From: Marinobacter sp. SS5-14b
Lineage (GTDB): Bacteria; Pseudomonadota; Gammaproteobacteria; Pseudomonadales; Oleiphilaceae
NCBI RefSeq assembly: GCF_030541005.1
Contig: NZ_JASSVM010000005.1
Coordinates: 1 to 64,000, forward strand
DNA length: 64,000 nucleotides
Direction of reading: 5' to 3'
Part shown: positions 51,651 to 60,624 of the stretch, one piece after another
How positions within the stretch are numbered: the first letter of the stretch is position 1
How the letters are laid out: each line of letters opens with the position of its first letter
Translations under genes and position numbers: made by a program
The notes under the pieces: model-generated
What the model was told of the DNA's origin: nothing
What the model saw: only the letters and a program-made list of their open reading frames with translations
Database searches by the model: none

Positions 51651-52580
51651 ATGGCCCTGAATCGCCTGGATCTGAACCTGCTGCATGTGTTCGACACCAT
51701 ATATCGGGAGGGTAGCCTGACCCGCGCCGCCAAGGCATTGCACCTGACCCAGCCGGCCGTGAGCCATTCCCTGGCTCGGCTGCGGGATCATTTTGATGAC
51801 CCGCTTTTTACCCGACAGGGCAATCAGATGGTGCCTACGCCTCTGGCCCGGCGATTTCTGGAGTCCATGCGCCCCGGACTGACCCAGGTGCAGAGTGCGG
51901 TGAATCAGTTCCATGCCTTTGACCCGGCCAGTCAGCGCAAAACCTATGCACTGGGCTTACGGGATGTTCTGGAATCCACCTTTTTACCCCAGCTGATGAA
52001 CAAGCTGGCGCCTTACCCAGACATGGAAATTGTCAGCCAGCGAGTTGCAAGGAGAGAGATGGAAACCCAGTTAGCCGCAGGCAAACTGGATTTTGCGATT
52101 GATGTGCTGCTGCCGGTGAGTAACCAAACCAGCCATGAACTGCTTCAGCAGGACAGAATGGTTGTACTGGCACGCAATGATCACCCACTGATACGCGAAG
52201 GGCTGGATATGCCCGCCTACCTGGAAGCAAAGCACGTTCTGGTTTCGTCTCGTACCGAGGGGCCGGGTATTGAGGATTTTGCGCTGTCGCGCCACGGTGT
52301 GCAGCGCAATATCCGGCTACGCTGCCAACATTACTACGCCGCCTGCCGGGTGGTGGAAAGCTCCGACCTGCTGCTCACCATGCCGGAAACCTATGCCCGG
52401 ATCATTGCCGAACGCGCCGATATTGACGTGTTGAGCACGCCTGCCGAGATGCCGTCAATTGACGTGCACCTATACTGGCACAAAGCGTATGAAAGAGAGC
52501 CAGCGCTCGTGTGGTTTCGGGACTTGCTGCGCAGCCTGCCCGGGGTCAGTAGGCGCCAACCAACATCAGAAAGCCCATAA
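51651..52580 (+). CDS. LysR-family transcriptional regulator
   Basis: A 309-residue LysR regulator. The N-terminal HTH 'LNLLHVFDTIYREGSLTRAA' and 'LHLTQPAVSHSLARLRDHFDDPLF' fit the family; the effector domain fills the rest. It is divergent from the acyl-CoA dehydrogenase gene with 146 bp between, the usual layout for a LysR regulator and its target. A T-N11-A-type box was not pinned down. The stop overlaps by 35 bp the convergent membrane-protein gene. Confidence 0.93.
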   Translation: MALNRLDLNLLHVFDTIYREGSLTRAAKALHLTQPAVSHSLARLRDHFDDPLFTRQGNQMVPTPLARRFLESMRPGLTQVQSAVNQFHAFDPASQRKTYALGLRDVLESTFLPQLMNKLAPYPDMEIVSQRVARREMETQLAAGKLDFAIDVLLPVSNQTSHELLQQDRMVVLARNDHPLIREGLDMPAYLEAKHVLVSSRTEGPGIEDFALSRHGVQRNIRLRCQHYYAACRVVESSDLLLTMPETYARIIAERADIDVLSTPAEMPSIDVHLYWHKAYEREPALVWFRDLLRSLPGVSRRQPTSESP

Positions 52581-52902
52581 ATCCGGCAGCTATAGCGCCC
52601 AGGGACAGCGCCACGATTCCGAAACCCCACCAAACAGCTGCGCCATCGGAAATGTTCACATCATGGCCCCTCAGGGTTCGATAGAACGCCCAGGGGCCAA
52701 GCACAAAGGCGCCAACCACTGCAAACACAAGGCCAACCGCGATGCCGGCAAACGTCCAGGTCGCCAGAACCGTCGCCCGGCCTGAAACCTGATCTTCCAC
52801 GCCGTGATGCTCAAGGAACTTTTTGCAGAGGAACCACAGCAAGCCAAACAGGGCAACCACAAACACGAGCGCGCCAATAAGCGTGACAATCCGGTAGAGC
52901 AC
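52546..52902 (-). CDS. Small membrane protein with three predicted helices
   Basis: A 118-residue protein with hydrophobic segments at about 4-25, 47-72 and 90-115. Start is GTG at 52902 with AGGATG upstream. I do not recognise a family. It precedes LysR's 3' end in a tail-to-tail overlap and follows the EAL gene by 23 nt on the same strand, so it may be cotranscribed with it. Confidence 0.6.
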   Translation of the reverse strand: MLYRIVTLIGALVFVVALFGLLWFLCKKFLEHHGVEDQVSGRATVLATWTFAGIAVGLVFAVVGAFVLGPWAFYRTLRGHDVNISDGAAVWWGFGIVALSLGAIAAGFMGFLMLVGAY

Positions 52903-52925
52903 TTGGACATCCTGTAGTCAGGTAA

Positions 52926-53690
52926 TCAATCGGGGAACACGGGCTCGGGCAGGCACTCAAAACCCGGCTTGGCGAACAGGTAACCCTGGTAAAGAGTGAT
53001 GCCCTGGGAGCGCAACCAGAAATACTCTTCTTTGGTTTCGACACCTTCGGCCACAATCCGCCCACCCAGGTGGCGCATCATGGTAATAATGCCCAAAACG
53101 ACCGCCTGCTTGTTAGGCTCTTCGTGAATGTTCCGCACCAACGCCATATCCAGCTTCAGAATATCCGGAGGGCTCAACATCATGATGTTGTATCGGGAAT
53201 ACCCGGCACCAAAGTCGTCAATGGCCGTGCTGAACCCCATCGACTGATAAGCTTCAATGATCGCGGCCAGATGCTCGACGGAGCTGAGGTCCTCATTCTC
53301 GATCATCTCGAAAATGATTTTTCTGGTATCGAAATTGTACGTTTTGGCTGCCGCCAGAGTGGTGCGAATACAGTACTCAGCCTTGTACACCGCATTGGGC
53401 ATAAAATTGATACTGAGCATTGGCTGCATGTCCAGACGGGCCGCCAGCTTCACTGCTTTGACCCGACAAATCTGGTCAAAGGAATAGCGGTTATGCTCGT
53501 TCACATTCGACAGCACACTCATGGCACCTTCGCCATTGGTGCCTCTGACCAGCGCCTCGTAGGCGTAGACGGTTTTAGTCTCCGCGTCCACGATGGGCTG
53601 AAAGGCAAAGCTGAATGAAAAATCCAGCCCGCTGCCACAGGCACACTGCTCGCAATGCGACTCGTCAAAAAGCACTTCCGGTCTATTCAC
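52926..53690 (-). CDS. Stand-alone EAL-domain c-di-GMP phosphodiesterase
   Basis: A 254-residue EAL protein. Catalytic elements are complete: YEALVRG (EAL at 45-47), the Asn in SINFMPN, FEMIENE, 'AIDDFGAGYSRYN', Lys in DILKLD and 'VAEGVETKEEYFW'. The short N terminus has a CEQCACGS cysteine cluster (Cys13, 16, 18), which could bind metal or act in redox sensing. The start is GTG with GGAG upstream. Phosphodiesterase activity is expected. It is divergent from the dehydrogenase gene. Confidence 0.92.
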   Translation of the reverse strand: MNRPEVLFDESHCEQCACGSGLDFSFSFAFQPIVDAETKTVYAYEALVRGTNGEGAMSVLSNVNEHNRYSFDQICRVKAVKLAARLDMQPMLSINFMPNAVYKAEYCIRTTLAAAKTYNFDTRKIIFEMIENEDLSSVEHLAAIIEAYQSMGFSTAIDDFGAGYSRYNIMMLSPPDILKLDMALVRNIHEEPNKQAVVLGIITMMRHLGGRIVAEGVETKEEYFWLRSQGITLYQGYLFAKPGFECLPEPVFPD

Positions 53691-53885
53691 ACAAGCTCCG
53701 ACATACCAATAAATTCATTTGGAGGCAGCTTAAAAGATTCACCTGCGTTCCACTATAGCGATCAACCGCAGTTCGGTAAAACATCGTGAATTTATAAAGC
53801 CGGTCACCGCTGGCATCTGTGGCCCCTGTGACTACACTGATTTTGTTGAACAGAACCACACACATAGCTCCAAGGAGGTTAGGGA

Positions 53886-55040
53886 ATGGCCCAGACCACC
53901 CGCATAGCAGTGACTCCCGGTGATGGCATCGGTCCCGAAGTCGTGGCAGAAGCCGTTCGTTGCCTGGAAACCCTGCGCGCAAAGCACGAACTGGCACTGG
54001 AATGGACGCGCTTTCCCTGGCCTTCACACGCATGGCATGAAGAACACGGCGAAAGCTGGCCTGCGGATGCCCTTGAGCAACTCGGACACTACGATGCGAT
54101 CCTGCTGGGCGCATTGGGCGATCCGGGACCGATTCACGACACCAACCGGTATTTGCTGACCGACAGCGTGTCACTGGCGCCCCTACTCGACATGCGCAAA
54201 GGTTTTGATCAATGGGTGTGCGAACGCCCTGCCCGACTGCTTCCGGGCGCGCGGCAATACCTCAAGGATGACCGGGCCAAAGACATCGACATGCTGGTCA
54301 TACGGGAGAACAGCGAAGGGGAGTATGTCAGCCAGGGTGGCCGTCTGCGCCAGGGCACGCCAGATGAAGTCGCCACCCAGATGGAAGTGTTCACTCGGAG
54401 GGCCACCGAGCGGATCATCCGCTATGGCTTCGACCAGGCCCGGAAACGTGCCGAAGAGCGCAAGCAGCAGGGCCGAACCCGAACGTTTTCAACCCTGGAT
54501 GGTCGCTCTTGCGAAAGTCAGGTGTGCCTGATCACCAAACGCAATGCGTTACGCCACTGGGGCGACATGTATACCGATGTCTTCGCAGAGCTCAGCGAGG
54601 AATATCCGGATGTCGCCACCCACCACGAACTGGTGGACGCCGCCTGCATGAAGTTTGTTCAGTGCCCCTGGGCTTTTGATGTGGTGGTTGCCAGCAACTT
54701 GCAGGGCGACATTCTGACCGATCTGGCGGCGGTACTCTCCGGCGGCATGGGCGTAGCCCCGTCCTGTAATCTCAACCCCACGGACCCCGGCAAACCGTCA
54801 ATGTTCGAGCCCACCCACGGCAGTGCGCCGGACATTGCCGGACAGGGTATTGCTGACCCCACAGCGATGCTGTTTACCACCGCGCGCATGCTCGACTGGC
54901 TGGGAAGAAACGAACCCATGTTGGCGCAGGCCGGAAAGGAGCTATTCGACGCAGTGGCGGCCGACCTCGCCGAGAAAGGCAACGAGCAACGAAGCACGCG
55001 AGAAATCGGCGATGCCATTTGTAAACGGCTAACCGCCTGA
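53886..55040 (+). CDS. Isocitrate/isopropylmalate/tartrate dehydrogenase-family protein
   Basis: A 384-residue beta-decarboxylating dehydrogenase. The family start 'IAVTPGDGIGPEVVAEAV', 'MLVIRENSEGEYVSQGGR' (substrate loop), the K and Asp metal residues in 'VDAACMKFV' and 'VVASNLQGDILTDLAAVLSGG', and 'PTHGSAPDIAGQGIADP' are all present. The 'SEGEY' loop resembles tartrate dehydrogenase/decarboxylase more than LeuB. A perfect AAGGAGG precedes the ATG. Followed 44 nt later by an aminotransferase gene, likely the same operon; the substrate is open. Confidence 0.9.
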   Translation: MAQTTRIAVTPGDGIGPEVVAEAVRCLETLRAKHELALEWTRFPWPSHAWHEEHGESWPADALEQLGHYDAILLGALGDPGPIHDTNRYLLTDSVSLAPLLDMRKGFDQWVCERPARLLPGARQYLKDDRAKDIDMLVIRENSEGEYVSQGGRLRQGTPDEVATQMEVFTRRATERIIRYGFDQARKRAEERKQQGRTRTFSTLDGRSCESQVCLITKRNALRHWGDMYTDVFAELSEEYPDVATHHELVDAACMKFVQCPWAFDVVVASNLQGDILTDLAAVLSGGMGVAPSCNLNPTDPGKPSMFEPTHGSAPDIAGQGIADPTAMLFTTARMLDWLGRNEPMLAQAGKELFDAVAADLAEKGNEQRSTREIGDAICKRLTA

Positions 55041-55084
55041 CTAGGCTGAAACTGAGCTTTTTCAATTCACTCCGGGAGGTGTCA

Positions 55085-56344
55085 ATGACCGACCACAAAG
55101 GCAAACTTTCTCCCCTGCTGAAGCAGGCTACCGGCATCACCGCCGCCAAAGGCGAAGGCGCCTATATTATTGATCCGGATGGCCGCCGGTATCTGGACTT
55201 CACTTCCGGGATCGGCGTAACCAGTACCGGCCACTGCCACCCCAAGGTCGTTGAAGCTGCCCAAAAACAGGTGGCCACAATGATTCATGCCCAGGCGACA
55301 ACGGTTATGAATCCACGGTTACTGGAGCTTGCCGAGAAACTCGGAGAGCTGACCCCGGACCCGCTCAATGCGTTTTTCTTTTCCAACGCCGGCACCGAGG
55401 TGGCGGAAGGCGCCATCCGGCTGGTACGCCAGGCGACAGGCCGCCCGAACATCATCGTTTTCCATGGTGGCTTTCACGGTCGCACCATGGGTTCGCTTTC
55501 ACTGACTACATCCAGTGTTGGCTTGCGTGCCGGCGTCAGCCCGATGATGGGTGGCGTGGTCGTCGCGCCCTTTCCCCACGCCTTCCACTATGGCTGGAGC
55601 CTCGAGGAAGCCACCGACTTCTGCCTGAAGGAGCTGGATCGGATCTTTGTGACCTACTCCGCCCCCAAGGAAACCGCCGCCATGCTGATTGAACCAGTGC
55701 AGGGCGAAGGTGGCTACGTGCCGGCCAATACCCGCTTCATGCAAGGCCTGCGGGAACGCTGTGACAAGCACGGCATCATGCTGGTATTCGATGAAGTTCA
55801 GGCCGGCTTCGGTCGAAGTGGCAAATTCTGGGCCCACGAGCATTTCGGCGTCACACCCGATGCCATCATGATCGCCAAAGGCCTGGCCAGCGGCTTCCCC
55901 ATTTCTGCATTAGCGGCATCGGAAGAGACCATGGCCAAGGGCTGGCCAGGCTCTCAGGGTGGCACTTACGGCGGCAACGCCGTTGCTGCTGCGGCTGCCA
56001 TCGCCACTATTGATGTCATCCGCGAAGAAGGGCTGGTCGACAATGCCGGCCGCATGGGCAAACGCCTCAGGGACAACCTGGATGCCCTGAAAAAAGACTA
56101 CCCTGAGATGGCCGATATCCGCGGCATGGGCCTGATGGTGGGCGTTGAAATGCGTCGTGGTGACTGCCCGGACGGCGAGCGCGCAGGCAACATTCTCAAA
56201 GAATGCGAGAAACGGGGCCTGCTGATGTTACGTTGCGGCCCCTACCAGGAAATTGTGCGTTGGCTGCCACCGCTGATCATCAATGAGCAACAGGTGGATG
56301 AAGCTACCGGTATCTTTGAGGAGGCACTCAAGGCTACCGCCTGA
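55085..56344 (+). CDS. Class III PLP aminotransferase (4-aminobutyrate/ornithine-like)
   Basis: A 419-residue fold-type I class III aminotransferase. 'SGIGVTSTGHCHPKV', 'SNAGTEVAEGAIRLVRQATG', 'EPVQGEGGY', 'LVFDEVQAGFGRSGKFWAHE' and the Schiff-base Lys in 'MIAKGLASGFP' define it. Omega-amino acids such as 4-aminobutyrate are the commonest substrates. A GTG two codons upstream (55079) is also in frame, but the ATG at 55085 sits 5 nt after GGGAGG. Probably in an operon with the preceding dehydrogenase. Confidence 0.9.
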   Translation: MTDHKGKLSPLLKQATGITAAKGEGAYIIDPDGRRYLDFTSGIGVTSTGHCHPKVVEAAQKQVATMIHAQATTVMNPRLLELAEKLGELTPDPLNAFFFSNAGTEVAEGAIRLVRQATGRPNIIVFHGGFHGRTMGSLSLTTSSVGLRAGVSPMMGGVVVAPFPHAFHYGWSLEEATDFCLKELDRIFVTYSAPKETAAMLIEPVQGEGGYVPANTRFMQGLRERCDKHGIMLVFDEVQAGFGRSGKFWAHEHFGVTPDAIMIAKGLASGFPISALAASEETMAKGWPGSQGGTYGGNAVAAAAAIATIDVIREEGLVDNAGRMGKRLRDNLDALKKDYPEMADIRGMGLMVGVEMRRGDCPDGERAGNILKECEKRGLLMLRCGPYQEIVRWLPPLIINEQQVDEATGIFEEALKATA

Positions 56345-56347
56345 GGA

Positions 56348-56914
56348 CTATTCAGCCATTACGAACTCGATGCGGCCCGGCGCAACGCGAATATCCATCG
56401 GCACAAGGCCGAACAGGCGCTGGGTCGGATCGGCTTCATCCAGCCGGTAAACCGGCATGGTTTCCAGCATCTGAGCCACAACCCGCATCACGGTATCCGT
56501 CACCGGTGCCAGGTCGCCCTTGAAGAACGGCGAATCGATGGAGCTTTCCAGCAATTGCAGGCGACGAATGTATATGGCTTTTTCCTGGCTGTCATAGACC
56601 GGCGCACCTTCCACTTTCAAGGCAAGATCGACAGGAAGCTTGGCCATCAGTGCATTTAAGGCAACCTGCCCCTTCAGATCAATCACCGCCACATCACGAC
56701 CGTCCGGGCCCAGGGTAATGTCCGCATCGGAAAGACTGAGACTCAGCGGCGAGCCGCTTTTCAGCTGATTGCGATCGTATTGGGCAACGACATCCTGCAG
56801 ATGCCGCTCAATCTCGCCCTCAGAAATGGCATAGGGGGACAAGCTCGCGCAGCCGCTCGCCATCACAATTGAAAAAAGCGTTATCAAACGCAGAACAGGC
56901 TTGATCATTTCCAT
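56348..56914 (-). CDS. DUF1439 lipoprotein
   Basis: A 188-residue lipoprotein with a hydrophobic signal and lipobox-like ASGC near residue 22. The body 'YAISEGEIERHLQDVV' followed by alternating strands matches DUF1439, related to E. coli YceB and other lipid-binding-like envelope proteins. Start choices are GTG 56917 or ATG 56914. It is convergent with the aminotransferase gene, 3 nt apart. Confidence 0.85.
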   Translation of the reverse strand: MEMIKPVLRLITLFSIVMASGCASLSPYAISEGEIERHLQDVVAQYDRNQLKSGSPLSLSLSDADITLGPDGRDVAVIDLKGQVALNALMAKLPVDLALKVEGAPVYDSQEKAIYIRRLQLLESSIDSPFFKGDLAPVTDTVMRVVAQMLETMPVYRLDEADPTQRLFGLVPMDIRVAPGRIEFVMAE

Positions 56915-56986
56915 CACCAGTCAGTTTCCTCAGAAGTGCAACTATACTGCGGCATCTCCTGAGGACTGACAACTTAAACTCCTGTA

Positions 56987-58213
56987 TCAGAACTGCTGCT
57001 TTGCCATCCAGGGAATGATCCGGCCAAAGGCCTCATCCATGCGCTCACAAGTGGTGGAGAAACTGAACCGGAGCGCATTGGTGCAGCTTTCGCCGAAGGC
57101 ATCCCCCGGCACAACGCACACACCGGTTTCCTTGAGCATTCGCAGCGCCACATCCGAGCCATCCACATGGGGCGGCAAGTCCGGGAACGCGAAGAACGCA
57201 CCGCCCGGCTTATAGCCGGTCAGATAAGGTGTCTGGTCAATCAACTCGACCACTTTATCCCGGCGTTCCCGATAGATATCCACCATGTCGTTTACGCACT
57301 TCTGATCGGCGGTCAGCGCCGCAACCCCGGCAAACTGGGACGGCGTGTTGGCAACCGAGGTGGTAAACATATGGTATCGGCGCAGGGATTTGATCGCCGC
57401 TTGACTGGCGATCACCCAGCCAATACGCAGCCCCGCCATGCTATAGGTTTTGGAGAAGCTGCTGATGCACATAATGTTGTCCAGGTCGGTGGAGCAATTC
57501 AGGACGCTGGCAAAATCGTCGTCATCAAAAATCAGGTGGTCATACACCTCATCGGCATACACCTGAATGCCACGATAGGCGCATTCTTCCAGGATGGTTT
57601 CCACGGTGCTACGCGGGTAAACGGCACCGGTCGGATTGTTCGGGTTGTTGAGAATCAGCGCGAAGGTTCGCGACCCCATGGCCCGAATCACTTCGTCCGG
57701 ATCCAGCTGATGGTTGTTCTCCGCGCGGGTAGGTACATACTTCACCTCGCCACCGGTCATGCGGATCAAGGGTGCATACAGCAGGAACGAAGGATCGGTC
57801 ACAATAAACTGACGCCCCGGGGCGGAAGTGGCCGAAATAGCCAGATACATAGCCTCGGTGGCGCCACTGGTCACCAGAATGTTGTCTCTCGTCAGCTTGC
57901 GGTTGTAGCGTTTACCGTAATAGTCCCGCAGTGCCACCAGCAGTTCCGGCAGGCCGGCATCCATGGTGTAACCGGTCTGGCCTGCATTCAGCGCGTCTAT
58001 ATAGGCATCAATGATGTGTTTTGGCGTGGGCAGGTCGGGCTGCCCGATTGAAAGATGGATCACATCTTTCATGGTGGAGGCCATATTCACCAGCCGGCGA
58101 ATCCCGGACACAGGAATGGCCTGCATGGCGGGGTTCCAGCTGGCCTTAGCCTTACGATACTTCACTTTGCGCGGCGTAGTCTGGCCTGCGTCCTTGTTCG
58201 GGGATTCTGCCAT
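56987..58213 (-). CDS. Class I/II PLP aminotransferase (aspartate-aminotransferase-like)
   Basis: A 408-residue fold-type I aminotransferase. 'LSIGQPDLPTPKHI', 'LVTSGATEAMYLA', 'LNNPNNPTGAVY', 'DEVYDHLIF' and the Schiff-base Lys in 'SSFSKTYSMAGLRIGW' are present, and the C-terminal Arg is in 'NALRFSFST'. Exact amino donor unknown. The open frame extends to 58510, but ATG 58213 has a perfect AAGGAGGTG. It is divergent from the 2-hydroxyacid dehydrogenase gene. Confidence 0.92.
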   Translation of the reverse strand: MAESPNKDAGQTTPRKVKYRKAKASWNPAMQAIPVSGIRRLVNMASTMKDVIHLSIGQPDLPTPKHIIDAYIDALNAGQTGYTMDAGLPELLVALRDYYGKRYNRKLTRDNILVTSGATEAMYLAISATSAPGRQFIVTDPSFLLYAPLIRMTGGEVKYVPTRAENNHQLDPDEVIRAMGSRTFALILNNPNNPTGAVYPRSTVETILEECAYRGIQVYADEVYDHLIFDDDDFASVLNCSTDLDNIMCISSFSKTYSMAGLRIGWVIASQAAIKSLRRYHMFTTSVANTPSQFAGVAALTADQKCVNDMVDIYRERRDKVVELIDQTPYLTGYKPGGAFFAFPDLPPHVDGSDVALRMLKETGVCVVPGDAFGESCTNALRFSFSTTCERMDEAFGRIIPWMAKQQF

Positions 58214-58367
58214 ATGCACCTCCTTACGGCGTAAAAATAAGGGCTTACAAGCAGCGTAGTCATGAACAACGGAGCACACAAGAAAACAGTCGGATTTGAC
58301 CACAGCCGGACCGGCTACCAGACTGTGTAGATGCACCCTTAACCAGCCGATATCCTCCGGAGTTGAA

Positions 58368-59345
58368 ATGACAGAGTCCCGAAAGCCGGTTGTCACCGTT
58401 CTCACCGCCCCCAACGAGCCCGCACCGCCGGGGATCGATGCTGTCAAAGCGAGGGCCGAAGTGCGTTTTGCCTGTGACGAACAAACCCTGAGGGACACCC
58501 TGCCCGGCACCGATGTGATGATGGTGACCGACTTTCGAACGGAGGCACTCGAGGCTGCCTGGCCTGTTGCAGACCGCCTGAGGTGGATTCACGCCACCAG
58601 TGCCGGGGTGGATGCGCTGATGTTTCCGGCCCTTGTTAACAGCGATGTCACGGTCACCAACGCCCGCGGCATTTTTGACCGGACGATTGCCGAATACGTG
58701 CTGTGCACCATACTTATGTTCGCCAAGGATTTTCCCCAGTCGATCCGGCTGCAGTTAAAGCACAAATGGAAACACCGCGACACCGAGCGCGCAGAAGGCA
58801 AGCAGGTTCTGGTGGTTGGAGCAGGCTCTATCGGCCGGCAGATTGGCAGACTGGTGAAAGCTATTGGCCTCCACCCGCACGGCATTGCCAGAACACGCAG
58901 GGGCACTGATCCGGATTTTGATGCAGTGCACGGTAACGATCAGCTGTTTGACCAACTGCGGCATGCTGACTATGTGGTGATTGCCGCGCCTTTGACCCCG
59001 CAGACTGAAGGCCTGTTTGACGGCAAGGCCTTTGCCGCCATGAAGAAAACCGCACGGTTGATCAACATCGGGCGCGGGCCAATCGTGAATACCGACGCGT
59101 TGATCAAGGCCCTGGATGACGGCGAGATTACGGGCGCCGCACTGGATGTGTTCGAGGAGGAGCCACTACCGGAAGATCACCCGCTTTGGCAGCGGGAGAA
59201 TGTGATTATGACGGCGCACATGGCCGGCGATTTCATCGGCTGGAAACGGGCGCTAACAGATCAGTTCCTGGAAAATTTTGACCGCTGGCACAGTGATGGC
59301 GAGCTGTTTAACCTTGTTAACAAAGAATTCGGATACGCTGGTTAG
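58368..59345 (+). CDS. D-2-hydroxyacid dehydrogenase family protein
   Basis: A 325-residue NAD(P)-dependent D-2-hydroxyacid dehydrogenase. The cofactor loop is VVGAGSIGRQIG; the catalytic Arg is in 'LINIGRGPIVNTD', Glu in 'ALDVFEEEPLPEDHP' and His in 'VIMTAHMAGDF'. The family reduces 2-oxoacids such as glyoxylate or hydroxypyruvate. CGGAG precedes the ATG at 58368; the earlier in-frame ATG at 58296 is less likely. Repeat copy D begins 46 bp past its stop. Confidence 0.92.
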   Translation: MTESRKPVVTVLTAPNEPAPPGIDAVKARAEVRFACDEQTLRDTLPGTDVMMVTDFRTEALEAAWPVADRLRWIHATSAGVDALMFPALVNSDVTVTNARGIFDRTIAEYVLCTILMFAKDFPQSIRLQLKHKWKHRDTERAEGKQVLVVGAGSIGRQIGRLVKAIGLHPHGIARTRRGTDPDFDAVHGNDQLFDQLRHADYVVIAAPLTPQTEGLFDGKAFAAMKKTARLINIGRGPIVNTDALIKALDDGEITGAALDVFEEEPLPEDHPLWQRENVIMTAHMAGDFIGWKRALTDQFLENFDRWHSDGELFNLVNKEFGYAG

Positions 59346-59391
59346 CCCGGGAGATTGCCGCTCTGGACATATCGTGATTTGCTGAAAGCCC

Positions 59392-59506
59392 GGAGCGGCT
59401 AACGGGTGACGCTCTCACAAACACGCTGTGAATACATCCCTGTACGCTCTGCTCCGCCATCCATGGCTCCGCAAGGTTTGTGAGAGCGTCACCCGTCATC
59501 CGCTCC
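59392..59506 (-). repeat. Long-armed hairpin repeat, copy D
   Basis: Arms of 31 bp (59392-59422 and 59476-59506) with two mismatches, the inner 21 perfect; 53-nt core. Read on the minus strand, the stem-loops are 59456-59467 (GCCAT-GG-ATGGC) and 59433-59444 (TACA-GGGA-TGTA). The second, with its preceding G, reads GUACAGGGAUGU, an exact fit to the CsrA SELEX consensus RUACARGGAUGU. It lies between the convergent dehydrogenase and desaturase genes. Confidence 0.92.
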
Positions 59507-59538
59507 TCCGAGTATGCCGTTCCGATAATGCCCCAGGA

Positions 59539-60624
59539 TCAACGATTAGCCGCCGAATATTTTGTCTGCAAAGGCATCAAATCAAAAACGCGGCTTTCGT
59601 CGTTGGGATCCACCAGTACCGTGGGTGATTTGTAGACCCTGGGCGTGGTGTACAGCATCTTCAGCGCCGTACCGTGAGGCATGGCCATGTACCGCTCCGG
59701 CTCGTTTTGCTCCAGCCACCTGCGGACCCTGGGCGCCTTGTTATGACCCATTTTCGGGAAGAAATGGTGCTCAATATGGTGGCTGAACCGGAAGTGCAGC
59801 CGGTCCAGGATCGGATTGCTACGCAAACTCATGGAGTTATCCAGCGGATTGTTCGTTGGCGTTTGCGGGCGCAGGAAGTGGTTAGTCAGAATGTACGCCT
59901 GACCCAATACATTGGCCATCATGAAAGGAACCAGAACCGTAAACACGGCCATAGGGCCGGACAGAACCGCCAGGCTAACCCAGGCTGCCAGACAAACCAC
60001 CACCTGCGCCATGGCCGCTTTACGGTTGAAACCTTTGAACTGCTTCCGGCGACGGGCCTGCACCCAAAGCACCAGCTGCGCGTGGAAAGTAAACGAGTAG
60101 GTCAGAAACAGATAGCTGTACCAGGTGCCGGAACCTGGCGCCAGCTTGGTGAACTTCTTCTGGCCCGGATTGGTTTTATACCGGCGCAGCGTACCAAAGC
60201 TGTCCGGATCGGTATCGCCACTGTTGGTGTTGGCGTGGTGTACCACATTGTGCCACTTACGCCAGAACTCGGGAGGCACCAGATACGGTCCAAAGCCGAG
60301 CCAGCCGAAGAAGTTCTGCCACTTCCGGCTCATCCCCAGCGCACCGTGCAATACCTCATGGGCCAGCAACGCCTGGCAGCCAATGGTATGCCCCACCAGC
60401 AATCCCAACCCCAGGTTGGCGTACCAGGGCAGCCCTGCCAACAGAATAGTCGCCAACCCGGCCCAGATGATTGCCTGTAACGGCAAAAACCAGATCACTC
60501 GCCAGGTCTGCGCCTTGAACGTATCAGCGGGAAGCTCCTTCTTCATCCGGTCGCGGAGCTCCCGCTCATCCGGCTTACCAAACACGACGGCCTCCGCCGA
60601 CTCCGGTTTCACTGCTGCGTTCAT
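59539..60624 (-). CDS. Membrane fatty acid desaturase
   Basis: A 361-residue diiron desaturase/hydroxylase. The three His boxes are H89EVLH93, H125NVVHH130 and HHIEHH (near 285), and hydrophobic pairs flank them (about 45-80 and 190-235). The spacing fits the FA_desaturase family acting on acyl lipids; the double-bond position cannot be inferred. AAAGGTGG precedes the ATG. Repeat copies D and E lie just beyond its 3' and 5' sides. Confidence 0.93.
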   Translation of the reverse strand: MNAAVKPESAEAVVFGKPDERELRDRMKKELPADTFKAQTWRVIWFLPLQAIIWAGLATILLAGLPWYANLGLGLLVGHTIGCQALLAHEVLHGALGMSRKWQNFFGWLGFGPYLVPPEFWRKWHNVVHHANTNSGDTDPDSFGTLRRYKTNPGQKKFTKLAPGSGTWYSYLFLTYSFTFHAQLVLWVQARRRKQFKGFNRKAAMAQVVVCLAAWVSLAVLSGPMAVFTVLVPFMMANVLGQAYILTNHFLRPQTPTNNPLDNSMSLRSNPILDRLHFRFSHHIEHHFFPKMGHNKAPRVRRWLEQNEPERYMAMPHGTALKMLYTTPRVYKSPTVLVDPNDESRVFDLMPLQTKYSAANR

